From NCBI RefSeq assembly GCF_024679245.1, contig NC_090174.1, positions 43,160,188-43,224,187 on the forward strand: a stretch of 64,000 nt of DNA, given 5' to 3'. The stretch comes from Pseudorasbora parva (Eukaryota > Chordata > Actinopteri > Cypriniformes > Gobionidae). This document shows, in pieces, positions 12,485-58,650 of this stretch; position 1 is the stretch's first letter; every line of letters starts with the position of its first letter. The notes beneath the pieces are model-generated. The model was given only the letters and a program-made list of their open reading frames with translations, was not told the origin of the DNA and ran no database searches. A program made the translations under genes and the position numbers.

Positions 12485-13925
12485 CCTATATAATACAAGA
12501 TGAAGGCTTCAGCGAACGACATTAAAACGTTACTGTAGTAAAAGTTAAAACATTAAAAAGTACCATTATAAAAACCTGTTAATGCAAATGAAAAAAAAAA
12601 ACAAGCCAAAACATCCTCACCTGTGAGAGATTGTCCGATTTCTTCAGGAATTAAAACCTGGGATAGTTTGCAATGTTGTGGCATCATTGAGTCTTACTGT
12701 GAGTGACGACATGCTGACCGTTCCAACGTGGCGGGCGCGCCGACGTGTCTGGCGCGGTCGAATGCGGTATCTACGTATATCTCTATCGGTTATTGACCTT
12801 ATGCGCCAGAGAAACAAGCACGCAGCAATCGGTATTGCTTTTTTATGTGTGTGTGGTTCTGTAGGTATATTTCTATGAATTGATAACTAATTAGCTGGTG
12901 ACGTGGATTTACTTGAAGAGTTAACGAAAGTTATCATGCGCATTGCAATAGACTATTTGAAGCGGATATCATTAGAAATGTCTGTAGACAATATAATTTA
13001 AAACAACGAGCGCAGCTCTAAAGGGGCGGGGCTGCTAAGGTCTATATGGGGTTACTTTAGTGGGTGTCGCATTGATGTAAGCGGATCACCACCGGAGGAC
13101 CACCGGAGGACTAGTGACCACAAATACGACGAATTAATATAATATAATAAAATAGATATAACATATTTACCACATGGCTCAAACAGAACAATTCAATTGC
13201 AAATCAGCAAGCCTGAAATTATAATAGGTTAGGCTACATCTTGCATTTCCCTCTATATTACGCAATGTTATGACCACAATGTGGACTACGCAACATGTTT
13301 GCTCTCATTTTGATTAGTAACATTGTGTACTGTTCCACCCTCGTGTGCGCGCTCCGCCTGCAGTTACACCCACTGTTATGAGTGTCCGTTCCTGAAACCG
13401 AACTGTTCCCGAAAACACGCAAGCACGGGGCGTAATACGGCGTTACAGCAAAACCAACAATCGGTAGGCTATCGAATTACTGGCATGAGTTAAGTAATTG
13501 TACACATAAGCACACACTTAATTCAACCGTGCTCATTTCATACCGGTGTGCACTCTGAAGTGCGCCTTGAGATGTGACGATTTGCCGTATATTTTACCAC
13601 AGCCAGCATAGGGACAACAGTGTCTCTTCTCAGCTGATACATGCAGTCTGTCACGGTTCCGTGTCCTTTTCACCCTGCTCGCGTTCTGTCTGCATTTCTC
13701 CCCGTTTTCCTTTACGCCGGGTTGATTCTCCGCATCACTGTCCACCTTACGTTTGGTGCTGATTACGCTCGGGTTACACTGGTTTAGGTCCAGCAGAATC
13801 ATTGCGACCATTAACAGAGTCCGATTCTCTTGACTTTCCTCAGGTCCGTCCTCACCGGCTAGTTTGTCTAATCGGTCAGAGCTCGAGCCGTCCAAGGACA
13901 TTGATGCAATTTCCACATCCGTCAT
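11716..13925 (-). CDS. klf9: klf9-like Kruppel-like zinc-finger transcription factor, two coding exons
   Basis: Exon 1 (13925-13544) joins exon 2 (11993-11716) by GT-AG in phase 1, giving 660 nt, 219 residues plus stop (human KLF9 is 244). Three C2H2 fingers lie at residues 104-126, 134-156 and 164-184 with linkers TGERPF and TGEKRF, and the [14 protein letters not shown] and RSDHLTKH helices of the GC/CACC-box-binding KLF/SP family. The upstream [10 protein letters not shown] and [22 protein letters not shown] match the KLF9 subgroup. [11 protein letters not shown] at the start may be a Sin3-interacting motif. It should act in the nucleus as a GC-box regulator. Finger 3 has a Cys (residue 170) where relatives have Arg, and the tail (Ser-rich, ending SAGV) differs from KLF9. 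Position beside trpm3 favours klf9 or its teleost duplicate; klf13 (beside TRPM1 in mammals) is the main alternative. Confidence 0.8.
11994..13543 (-). other. klf9-like intron 1, CpG-rich in part
   Basis: A 1550-bp GT-AG intron. Several stretches (about 12170-12430, 12715-12790, 13020-13030 with a GGGGCGGGG GC box, 13340-13450) are CpG-dense compared with the window, separated by a (TA)n tract. A direct repeat CCACCGGAGGA occurs twice near 13089-13110. It may hold an alternative promoter or enhancer, which is inference only. Confidence 0.4.
12443..12483. repeat. (TA)n microsatellite
   Basis: Uninterrupted TA dinucleotides, about 40 bp, inside intron 1 of the klf9-like gene. Confidence 0.95.
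13544..13925 (-). CDS. klf9: klf9-like coding exon 1
   Basis: The ATG at 13925-13923 codes for MTDVEIAS. The frame stays open 15 codons upstream but without another ATG. The exon carries the divergent N-terminal regulatory region, a basic stretch and all of finger 1, ending RVHT at a GTATGA donor in phase 1. Confidence 0.85.
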
Positions 13926-14350
13926 TGTAGTTACCCAAACTGTGCTGCAGTTGTAGAAGTCACCTGCCACAAATCAAAACTCCACAGTGTGGATTCTCAT
14001 CATATGCGACTACGACTCCATTAAACGTGGCTTCACGCCTACACGTGTCTTTCCCAATGTGACTGGGATGAAATAATGTTCCCGGCGTAGAATAAAAGCT
14101 TGTGTCGCTTCTTGCGTCTACGCGCACATGAAACATCCAGGTGTTTATAGGCTACTCAGCGACTTCAAGCACATCGGAATGAAAGCGTGGAAACTTTGCT
14201 TAGGCAACTCTCACTCTTCTCTCCCCTAACAAGTGCGTCAACTCGGTGCTGCTGTTTGCTGTTCCCATCTGAAAGAAACTACTTCGCGGAATCCCAAGGT
14301 GTCATCATAAAGCTTGTAGCTGATTGGACATAAGGAGTCCAAGAGCGACG
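13926..14350 (-). promoter_or_regulatory. klf9: Probable klf9-like promoter and 5' UTR
   Basis: Upstream of the ATG on the minus strand are a TATA-like CTATAAAC at 14149-14142, a CCAAT-type box near 14325 (ATTGG on plus) and an ACACGTGT E-box near 14040. If the TATA-like box is used, transcription would start near 14115 with a 5' UTR of about 190 nt. Hormone-response modules known upstream of mammalian KLF9 were not identified. Confidence 0.4.
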
Positions 14351-16344
14351 CTTTGAATGCACTACCAGGAATCACCTAGGCAGCGTGAGATTGAAGGGTC
14401 ATGGATCCAATAGTGTTGAGAGTATGAGACGGAGGGCGTGTTAACATAGCAGGAACTAGTATGTGCCTCGATCGCCTCCCTTCAGAATCAGCAGGGAGCG
14501 CACGGGTTTGAGGACACTAGTTCTAAAAAAACAAACAAAACAAAAAATTGGTAGTAATTTGCATTGATTAAACTTAGCTTTTGTCTATCTGACATTTAGG
14601 CTAGCTATTACATTTACTGTGTTAGTCCTCACACTAACAATGTTAACTAGTTATTCTTATTGCATTGTTCAGCATTCACCATATGCAGCGAAAAAATACA
14701 TGATTAGGTATAAAATCAGTAAACGATGTAATAAAGATAGAGATATCAGTATGGGCCATTGCACCAAAATAGTGCTTTTTCACCTTGTAAAGGGCAGCAG
14801 ATTTCTGTAAAGCTTTAAACATTGTAACTTTAAACAGAGTTTGACATGAAATGCATTATTTTAGGCCCATCTCTCAGCTTTCATGGAAACTGGTTGCACG
14901 GAAGAATTGAGCAATTGATCGATAGCTACACAAGACACGTTTCGATTTCAAGTGAAAGTCCTTTTCCTTAAATAAAGCATGCATTTGAGCAGATGATTTG
15001 CGCTGTGAGTGGCCTATGAGTATAGGCTAGCAGGACTTTTGAGGCGGGTCCTCGTGAGGGCCATTGGAGAAAGAGAAATTAGCCAATGGGAGCAAACGTA
15101 ACACGACTCCTTTCGGAGTACTCTCCAAACTCGCCGAGGTTCACACTGAGAGACAGTTCTAGGAAAATGTGGGAACAACCCTCACGACCCCGTTTCAAAA
15201 GTTTGTCCATAGGAACGGCATGAGCTGATTATGGTTCTGTTAGCCTACCATAAGTAGCCTACCGAAAAACAGGCTATTTACAACAGGACAGCATGAGGTC
15301 AACTATTTTAACAACCCCTTAAAATTTAACACAATAGCTTAATCGAATATTTCTGTAATCATCTAGGCTAGTTAGCTTTCCATATTAGATATGCTATAGC
15401 CATTGAACCATAACACATTTTATTAACAATATTTGATTATGCGCTTTTGATATAAGCTAGGCTATAGCCTACTTTTCTTGGTGTCAATCGTAAGAATTAT
15501 ATATTATCATTGCAGGTTTTAGGCTATGTTGTTTATTTTGTTTTTCTATTTAAAAGACGACACATGTAGCCTATTGCCCTACAACATGCATGTAATAAAT
15601 CATCTCATTTCTAACAACGCTGTCAGTAATGGGTCACGTTGTGGTTGTTATTTCGCTCTAACCAGCGCCACACACGTGTCTGTTTTTGTGGAACAGAATG
15701 TACCGTGAACTACAAGTGAACTTGAACGCCTCCCTACGATGCAGAAAGGACAGTGCAAGCAACGCTTCCGCTCTAATGCAGAGTCACGCTTATGTTTAGG
15801 CAGAAGAACAGGACGCATATGCCGTGGTTTCCGATCTCAAGAAGGATCTGCTCTTTGGAATTCCGGGATGTAAACTACCATAGCACACTTAAGAGCTTTT
15901 TTAAAGAGAATACATGAAGCAAACAAATTCCTTAAGACTTGGGATTAAATAGACGATAGATCTAAATAAATAAATGAAATAATACAATTATTTTGGATTC
16001 ATGTTTTTCAACATAAGGCAACCAATTGCTTTTTTTATTTTTACAAAATTATAAATTCAATTCAACGTATCATGCAAAGTTCAAATTATAATATTTATAT
16101 TTAAAATAAATAAAAATGTTAAAAACAATCCCAATTTCTTTACAAATATATGTGCCCATTTCTGTGTGATATTATTGAACTCGTTGATATATGGAAGACA
16201 ATGAAAGCAGAGAAACAGCTGTGAAACCTTATAACAGGTAGATTTTTATATCTTTCAAAAATCAGTAATGAACCTGACCTAGTATGTTTAACTTCCCCTA
16301 ATAACAAAGTGAACCACAATGACGTTTTGAATTATATATATTCT
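14351..16344. other. Intergenic, between klf9-like and trpm3
   Basis: No exon is recognised. The segment 15050-15130 has two inverted or direct CCAAT-type boxes (15073, 15085) in CpG-richer DNA and could be regulatory. The rest is unremarkable. Confidence 0.35.
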
Positions 16345-17675
16345 TTTATTTGTTAATACATGCCAAACATCTTATTCACATTGAGGAATACAGTATACAC
16401 ATTTGTATTTGCATCCAAATACTTAGCCTTCTACAGTAGGACAAGAGTCCCCGTATCCCTACTCTCCGTTCTCTCATCTCTCATTCATCTCGTATCTTTT
16501 GGAAGAACAACATGCATTTTAAAGACACTAAGTAAACTGAGACCTTTCCGTTCAAACTACAGCATTATTGCAGAAAACATGTGCTTGGACTTGTTAGCAG
16601 ATAAGTGCTCACCAATAAGTTTAAAAAGAAGTGGCTGGGGGGAAACTTGACTAAAAGTGGTATACAATTCACAACCTTTTATGCTACAGTATAGGAAAAT
16701 ATTAAGAAAATACTGTACATAAAGTTATAAGTCATCATGTCGTTTTGGCACACTGGGTAGGTTGTCATAGTGTAATGTCTTCTATCAGACACAGAAACGT
16801 TCTCTTAAAATCCTATTATATTAAACTATTTTTTTACATCCACAGAAAGATTTACAGATCATGTACAGAACATTTACATGTGGAAAAACAAGTGTCATAA
16901 ATACGCTCACTCTTCTATCCCAAAACAAGAGAGCGAAACAGAGGATAGTGAGATAAACTTGCATTCAGTAACTTAGATCAAATGCCCACTCTGGCTTCTT
17001 TTGCTGGAACCAGTCCAACAAGAGGGTTTGTTATGAGACATTACCCTAAATAATACAGCATGGACACGTTTTAAAGGCCCGTATATTGATCATGCATTCA
17101 TTTTACCTCCGTCTTAAGGCTCTTTGCAGTATAATCACCTTGTAGAATTTTTAGGCCCAAATAATAAACAATGTTTGAAATCACATAAAATGAAGCAAAT
17201 CTGATAAAACATATTTAATGTCATACTAATAATTAATTTTTAAAATCATTGGTTATTTGAAAACCACAGTGATTAGAATTAATTCTATGCACAAAAATAA
17301 TGTCATTTAGTAGGTTTTGGTTCACATACAAGCTCTAATACCACATTTCTACACCTCAGAACACTGTGACTGTAATAATGTTTTCAAATCTCTTAGCAGT
17401 ATTGCACATTAGTAAGGCAAATAAAATACATCCAATGAGTGATGCATGTTGTGGAAATGGAATAGGTGGACTAATTTGTTTACTAAAACATGACTATACT
17501 GAATAGGATTCACGCCAGAGATACAAATCACATTTCTGTATTGCTTTAAACTGCACTGTTTCATTTGATTTAGGTTAAACAGCCATTTAAAACGGTGTAT
17601 TGTAGAGCAGTAAATGTTCTACTTTTATTAAAGTGACATAAATTGATTTATCTGATATTAAATTAATTGGTAAAA

Positions 17676-17832
17676 ACAGTATCTGTGCAGATCTCTTGAT
17701 ACTTCTGAATTCCCACTATAATAAATTAAGTCATATTTTATATGTACTTAAATAAATTAAGTAATATATGCAGTATACATATACAATTTATTATAGTGGG
17801 GATTCAGAAGGATAAGGATATCTGCACAGATG

Positions 17833-17835
<3 letters not shown>
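17676..17835. repeat. Inverted-repeat hairpin, arms about 50 bp
   Basis: The block starting ACAGTATCTGTGCAGAT (17676) pairs with the complement ending ATCTGCACAGATGCTGT (about 17835). Pairing continues through the TTCTGAATTCCCACTATAAT block, with a short loop of about 50 bp. It is probably a foldback element. A long (AT)n tract starts exactly at its right edge. Confidence 0.75.

Positions 17836-17913
<78 letters not shown>
17835..17913. repeat. (AT)n microsatellite
   Basis: About 78 bp of pure TA/AT repeat. The Tyr-Ile repeat reading frames it creates on both strands are not genes. Confidence 0.96.
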
Positions 17914-17915
<2 letters not shown>

Positions 17916-18733
17916 CATACCCCTATTAACCAAAAATAGGAAAAAAATTGCCAAAGCATATAACTAGATAATATTAAGTACTAGTCTTCATTATGTCCTT
18001 CCAGCATGTTAACATATTAACTCAATCCGGTTGATTAGTGATGAGACTGGTGTGCATAATGAACTCCTAAAGTGCATAACACTTCTTACTGACCGACTGA
18101 CTCTCTGTGGCATCTTGCATAGCAAGTCAACATATAGTACCTGTTCTGTTTAAAATAACACACTTATATAAAGACAATCAGACTTTTTGCTTTTAAATCC
18201 TTTTTTGGAAAGGGTATCTGTGCATTTTAACACTTGCAACAGTCTAAAAGTATGTTTGGAATGGCATACTATCATACTTATATTTGAACCACATGAATGG
18301 AAATACTGACCTGCTACATGTGCCAAATGTGCAGTTATCAATCTGAACACACTGTGTAGGAATACTGCAGCTGACAATACAATGTGCTTGACTTTTCATT
18401 TGCAGTGAAAAATAAACCATAATTTACTACAAATTAAACTTGCAATCATGTTAGGTGACAACAATGTAGCATACTACTGTTAAAAACATTTATCATGATC
18501 AAACTGTTTACTTTTTCCACATACTAAAAGAGTATGCAGTATGCAGTATACAGTGCAGTAAGCAGTATACTAGCATTCCATACCGAACATGCTGTTAGTG
18601 TAGAGTTTAAGTGGTTACTCTTATTTGAAAGGTTAGTTCACCTAAAAATGATCAAATTTGTTTATCTTCGGAACACAAATGAAGATATTTAATTTGGTTG
18701 CTTTCAGACAGCCCTCTACATTTAACTACTTAA

Positions 18734-19651
18734 ACTCCAAGACCATTTTTTGGGATTTCCGCCTGGATTTGGCCTACCCAAATTGAAAAGCCTCCCATAC
18801 ACATTACACATACAGTGGTCTAAGTTAAAAATGTTGGTGTCATTTTACAGGAAACCATTTGAAGTTACATAAAACACTGCTAAAAGTGATAAACATGTAA
18901 GTATATGTTGTCTAAGCTGTAACCCCCCCCCCCCCCCCCCCAAATAGGCCCTTTATTTTATTTTTATAAATTCATTCTTGAAAGTGTGTAACTCAGGCCC
19001 TGTGTGCTCTAGGAACCTGCAGACAGTTTGGACTATTTCCTGTTTGGACTATTTTTGGACTATAAATTACAGAAAATAGTGGAAAAAAAAGTTTGTCTGT
19101 GTCATGTTGTATGACAGATTTATTCAAATGGGTCTGAAGGGATGACCCCCTCCCCCCTCTCACCACCATATACAGTGATATAAAAGCAATATTCCAGTGT
19201 CATTAAATAAATTATATATGCTGGAAACAGCCCAAATTGTCTGTAGGGTGCTAGAGCACACAGGGATTAGAAAAGAAAGTTACACACTTTCAAAAATGAA
19301 TATATATAAAAATATACTTTCATGTTTATGACTTTTAGCAGTGTTTTATGTAACTTCAAATGGTTTCCTGTAAAATGACACCAACATTTTTAACTTAGAC
19401 CACTGTATGTGTGTAATGTGTATGGGAGGCTTTTCAATTTGGGTAGGCCAAATACAGGCGGAAATGACATCAGGGTAATTTAGTGTAAATACATTACTTT
19501 GTGTAAAACAAATGCCAAAGTGATGCATATCTCCAGAAAGTAAGCTTTCAAATGGTACCACATATGAGGTCAGAGCTCCTCCACAGACATTTAAAATTGA
19601 AAGTATATACATGACAATGTCATTCCCGACCCTGTACAGGGTCCATAGAGT
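18734..19651. mobile_element. Nested TTAA-flanked foldback element
   Basis: TTAA flanks both ends (18730-18733 and 19652-19655). Long inner arms are inverted copies: about 18765-18890 matches the complement of about 19335-19465 over more than 100 bp (for example TTGAAAAGCCTCCCATACAC and its complement). It contains a C19 tract. A Kolobok- or piggyBac-like non-autonomous element is the likeliest class. Confidence 0.7.
18923..18941. repeat. C19 homopolymer
   Basis: Nineteen consecutive cytosines, inside the nested element. A second C19 lies at 19732-19750. Confidence 0.95.
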
Positions 19652-19731
19652 TTAAGTTAAAATAGTCCATGTGACTCCAGTGGATCCAGCCTTAATGTTA
19701 TGAAGTGACGAGAATACTATTTTGTGCGCAA

Positions 19732-19750
19732 CCCCCCCCCCCCCCCCCCC
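19732..19750. repeat. C19 homopolymer
   Basis: Nineteen consecutive cytosines in the host part of the composite element, replacing the A-rich run I would expect there from memory of the family. Confidence 0.95.
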
Positions 19751-20598
19751 AACCTTACGTTCTATGTCAGAACGCAGGCTCCTGGGTCAGCACTACATGC
19801 ATGTGACACTGAATAAAGTCATTATTTTTGCTTGTTTTGTTTTTTGTGTGCAAATTATTATTATTTTTTACTGTAGTCACATGGACTATTTTAACAATGT
19901 CTTTCAGGGCCTTGAAAGTGGCAATAACTTTGCAGTCTATGGGAGGAGGGTCAGAAAGCTCTCGGATTTCAGTAAAAATATCTTACATTTTGTTCCGAAG
20001 ATGAATTAATGACAGAATTTTCATTATTGGGTGAACTAACCCTTTATATAAGTCCAAATGGGAACCTTGTACTGATATATTTGGAACAATACAAACTACA
20101 AAAGACAAAACATGATCATTTAGTGCTTTAAAATTTATGTTCTCCATTTAATTTTTTAAAAATTAAAAATTCTGCACAAAAATTTCTTAAAAATTCTGCA
20201 CAAACTTATGCTTTATTCGGACACCGCATATAACATTACTAACCGGTGTAAGGTTATAAAGCTTTTTGAATGCAGTTGTATACACCCAAAAAAGGCCTAC
20301 AAGTAAATCAAGGATCCAAGAAGGTTAATCTTTTCATAATAAAACAAATTATAATCTACATTCAACATCTTATGGAAGATACAGTATGTTTGTGTGGGTT
20401 TGAAATGACAGAACATCTGTGTTAAAAATCTAAACACAGTCCTAAACTTTCAAGTGTCAGTTTTTTTTAAATGAAACTACCACTGTACCAGGCCCGTAAG
20501 ACATATTCTGAAGTGTATGGAGAGAGAGCATGATTCATGCTGTGACAAGGGTGACCCATCTAAGCTAAAACAGTAAGTTGCATTGCAAAGTTTTGTTA

Positions 20599-21197
20599 AG
20601 GCCTGTTCACACCAACATGAATGCTTAGCGCAAAAGTTTAGTGCGATTTGCACATGCGATTTGTCTGTTCAGACTAAAGTAAAAAATAAACAGTAAATAG
20701 TAAACAGGCAGATATCTGATCATTCAAAATGCAAAAATCACTCTCAGATTGTAGGTGTCGCTTATATAAATGCAGAAATACTCAGTTTACCCCTGTGCGC
20801 AAAGTGCGGCATCATAGCTTTCTGTTTCTGACACTCAGAGTTTCTGACTTGTCAGAGCGAAGAAAAGAAGTCAAACATTATTTACATGGTTTCAAACAGC
20901 CATTCAGATTTTGTATTTCGCTATGGTGGTTATCAAACAACACCAAATATAAGAATAGAGACTAGAGAGCCAGTTCTAGATTCTGCCTCTGCAACTGTCG
21001 TCACTATATCATCATTTTATGTAATAATAGCAGAGGCTCTGGCCATGTGACTAAAACCACAAATTGTATGGGTTAGTTGTTTTCACAATTTGAAAAAATT
21101 ATTAGAAAACCTCTCCAAAAACAGCTGTTCATTCGAATAAAAATGTTTTTCGTCCCAAACTTTCGCACCAAACAGTCATCTTGGTGTTAATAGGCCT
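20599..21197. mobile_element. Non-autonomous PIF/Harbinger-like element
   Basis: The ends AGGCCTGTTCACACCAACATGA and, on the complement, AGGCCTATTAACACCAAGATGA are inverted repeats matching at about 19 of 22 bases. They are flanked by TTA on both sides (20596-20598 and 21198-21200), the three-base target duplication typical of PIF/Harbinger. It is 599 bp with no transposase frame. Confidence 0.72.
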
Positions 21198-21512
21198 TTA
21201 ATCTCAACATTTTCCCTCATTATGAATATAGCCCCAATAGCACTTTTGAGTTTGAGAGAAGGAACTAATGTTGGCCCAATGGCAATGGTCAGGTTCTGAA
21301 TTTATGAGTTCTAAAGAAAATCTGACTTTGCATTGCAGTGTTATAACAGGAAAAGAACAGGAAGTTGATACCCATTATAAAACATTCCATTGTACAGCTA
21401 ATTACTCACTCAAACAGTACTAATTAATGGACTGGCCCTTGGAATTTTAAACGAGGTAGAGCCATCCTACAGGAACTAGATCTACAATGCCATCACTACA
21501 GGTCTGCCATCA

Positions 21513-56481
<34,969 letters not shown>

Positions 56482-57545
56482 TTATTGCTGGCATCACATG
56501 AACATCACAACTGTTTGAGTATGATAGCATGAAAAAGGCAAATCCATTTGTGGTGATAACTGCTTAGTGTCTTGCCCATATAGTGAAGAAAAGTGACAAG
56601 AATAGAGCTAGAGGGATTTACAGAAATGCACTGCATGCACTGCCATAACTGGAATTGCAGTTCTATAATCACTGCAACATCACATATGAAGGGCACCTTG
56701 CAGCTCCATATGCAACGTGTGTGTTCTGAATCCCAGAACATATAACGTACAGGCCATTAATCTAACGCCTGTCATTTGAACAATCCACTTTTCTTTCAGC
56801 AGCCATTTTCCATCTGTGTCTGGTACGGACTAATGAACTTATCTGTGGAAGTGGGAGGATTGGTTCAGCCTAATGTCAATAGTGTTTTCATTTTCATCCC
56901 CTCAAGCAACCATGAAATGATGGCACATTTAGAATGTATGCGAGCTTGAGAGGTGGTGGCGGCGGAATAAAGAATTGGAGCACTTCAGCGAGCTTAAATA
57001 ACGGAACATATAATCCTTCAAAATGTCTTATATTTCAGAACCGATGCATAAAGTAATGGTGCTATGCTTATGTCTTGTGTGTGGTGTGGTTCTGTTTGCA
57101 CTATGAAATCTTTTTGCTGTTGAAATTGGAGAGTAAATGGAATGTGATCATATCGAACAAGCACTTCATCTCCTCTACAAAGAGTATGGTGACGGCCAAT
57201 TACTGAAGTGACAGTTATTGATGACTCTGTGACTGTAGAGGTGACCCAACTCTGTGTGTGTGTGTGTTTGAAGCATGAGAGGCACTGACCTTTACAATGT
57301 GTCCCTATACATGACGAAATTTACATATGTCAATTTAATCCTTACTGTTTATCCTAGCCAAGAACAAATATTGTGATATTATTGATTGATTTTTATTTTC
57401 ACAACAATATAAATGAATAGTTTTAAATAATACAACTTAATGAACTAAATAACTCAGCCAGTCAACCCTAAAGAAACATTTATCCTACAAAATTACAATG
57501 TCATACAATCCACACACAATATTGCTGCTCATGTCACAGGATTGT

Positions 57546-57650
<105 letters not shown>

Positions 57651-57767
57651 GTTTCTATTGAAAATGCTTGTTTGGTGCATACAATGAAAGCCAATGGCTT
57701 CAAAACAACAGGGGCCCCACTGATTTTCACTTTGTGAAGAAAGAAAAGAAGGAGAAGAAAAAAAAGT

Positions 57768-57836
57768 TGGGTTTGGAATGACATGAAGGTGAATAAATCA
57801 TGACAGAATTTACATTTTTGGATGAACTATCCCTTT
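57768..57836. repeat. Half-copy of a GGATAGTTCA-ended element
   Basis: GAATGACATGAAGGTGAATA ... TTTTTGGATGAACTATCCCTTTAA is the right half of the family seen at 48376-48446; the left half is missing. Confidence 0.6.
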
Positions 57837-58556
57837 AAATTCAACACACATCACTCAAACGCAGCAATAAAAGTGATTCAGACACTATTTTTTATTTTAA
57901 AAATGTCCTATCCATGTTGAGTACATAGCTGACCTATGGGATATGTCTGTGATTTATGAGACTATAGTAGCTGAATAGAATAGGTCAATAACAGATGTTT
58001 AAATCATCTCCCTGTGCCACATTCAGTTATGGATCTTTTAACACAGGTTGTGCCTCTACAAAGATATGAAAAACTAACCTGTAAAAATGATTGCGATTTT
58101 GCCTGATTTTACCTGTAACAGAGTGTAAAAAACTACAGTAAAAACCTGTTGATTTATTAACAGTAAGTTCCCTTACTACTGTATGGGGGAAACTGTAACC
58201 TTACATTACATTTTACAGTAAAACACTTAAATTATGTATTTAAAAAAAAACATCAATCTAACATTCCTATAGAATTGTGTGACACCTCACATTTAATGGT
58301 TTTTCATTTTAATGTGTGAGGGTTTTAAGTTACTTCTTATGTTGTCAAATTCATGTTTATGACATTATTTTATTGTCATGTGTGTTAACATAACAGTGTT
58401 TTGTATTTGTGTGTGAGACACTGCAGGCTTTATATATTAGCATTTTCCTCAGCTTGTGGAAAAACTATTTGTGATGAACTTTGTTTCATCATGTGGCTAT
58501 CTCTTTATCACTTGTGCTATGGTGGTTGTTAACTGCTTTGCTCACTAATAGCCACT

Positions 58557-58650
58557 CAGAATTTTAACCGGCCAGTTTTGACATGTATATATATATATGG
58601 CAGTTTTTCCCCATGGTATCAATGTCAAAACTGGCCGGTTAAAATTCTGT
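58557..58650. repeat. 28-bp perfect inverted repeat
   Basis: CAGAATTTTAACCGGCCAGT and following bases (58557-58584) are an exact reverse complement of 58622-58649. The 37-bp loop holds (TA)n. Short TATA tracts flank the right side. Probably a small foldback element. Confidence 0.85.

Larger units (their letters stand above)
18628..20044. mobile_element. GGTTAGTTCACC-ended DNA element, interrupted by a nested insertion
   Basis: The left end AAAGGTTAGTTCACCTAAAAA pairs with the right end GGTGAACTAACCCTTT. The outer parts (CTTCGGAACACAAATGAAG; TAAAATAGTCCATGTGACT; GACGAGAATAC) match a repeat I recall as abundant in cyprinids. A second element (18734-19651) splits it. Without the insert the host element would be about 495 bp. 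It has no coding capacity. Confidence 0.75.
16345..21512 (-). other. Possible trpm3 3' UTR and flank
   Basis: trpm3 ends at 21513. A minus-strand AATAAA lies at 16350-16345, and the single-copy-looking DNA just upstream of it (16350-17150) could be distal 3' UTR. Between them sit several transposons, so a UTR of this length is speculative. A minus-strand AATAAA nearer the stop was not convincingly located. Confidence 0.25.

Noticed and set aside
13926..13970. Longer klf9-like start with 15 extra residues
   Set aside because: The open frame extends to 13970 but begins at GTG and contains no ATG. The first ATG is at 13925-13923, so the extension is treated as 5' UTR.
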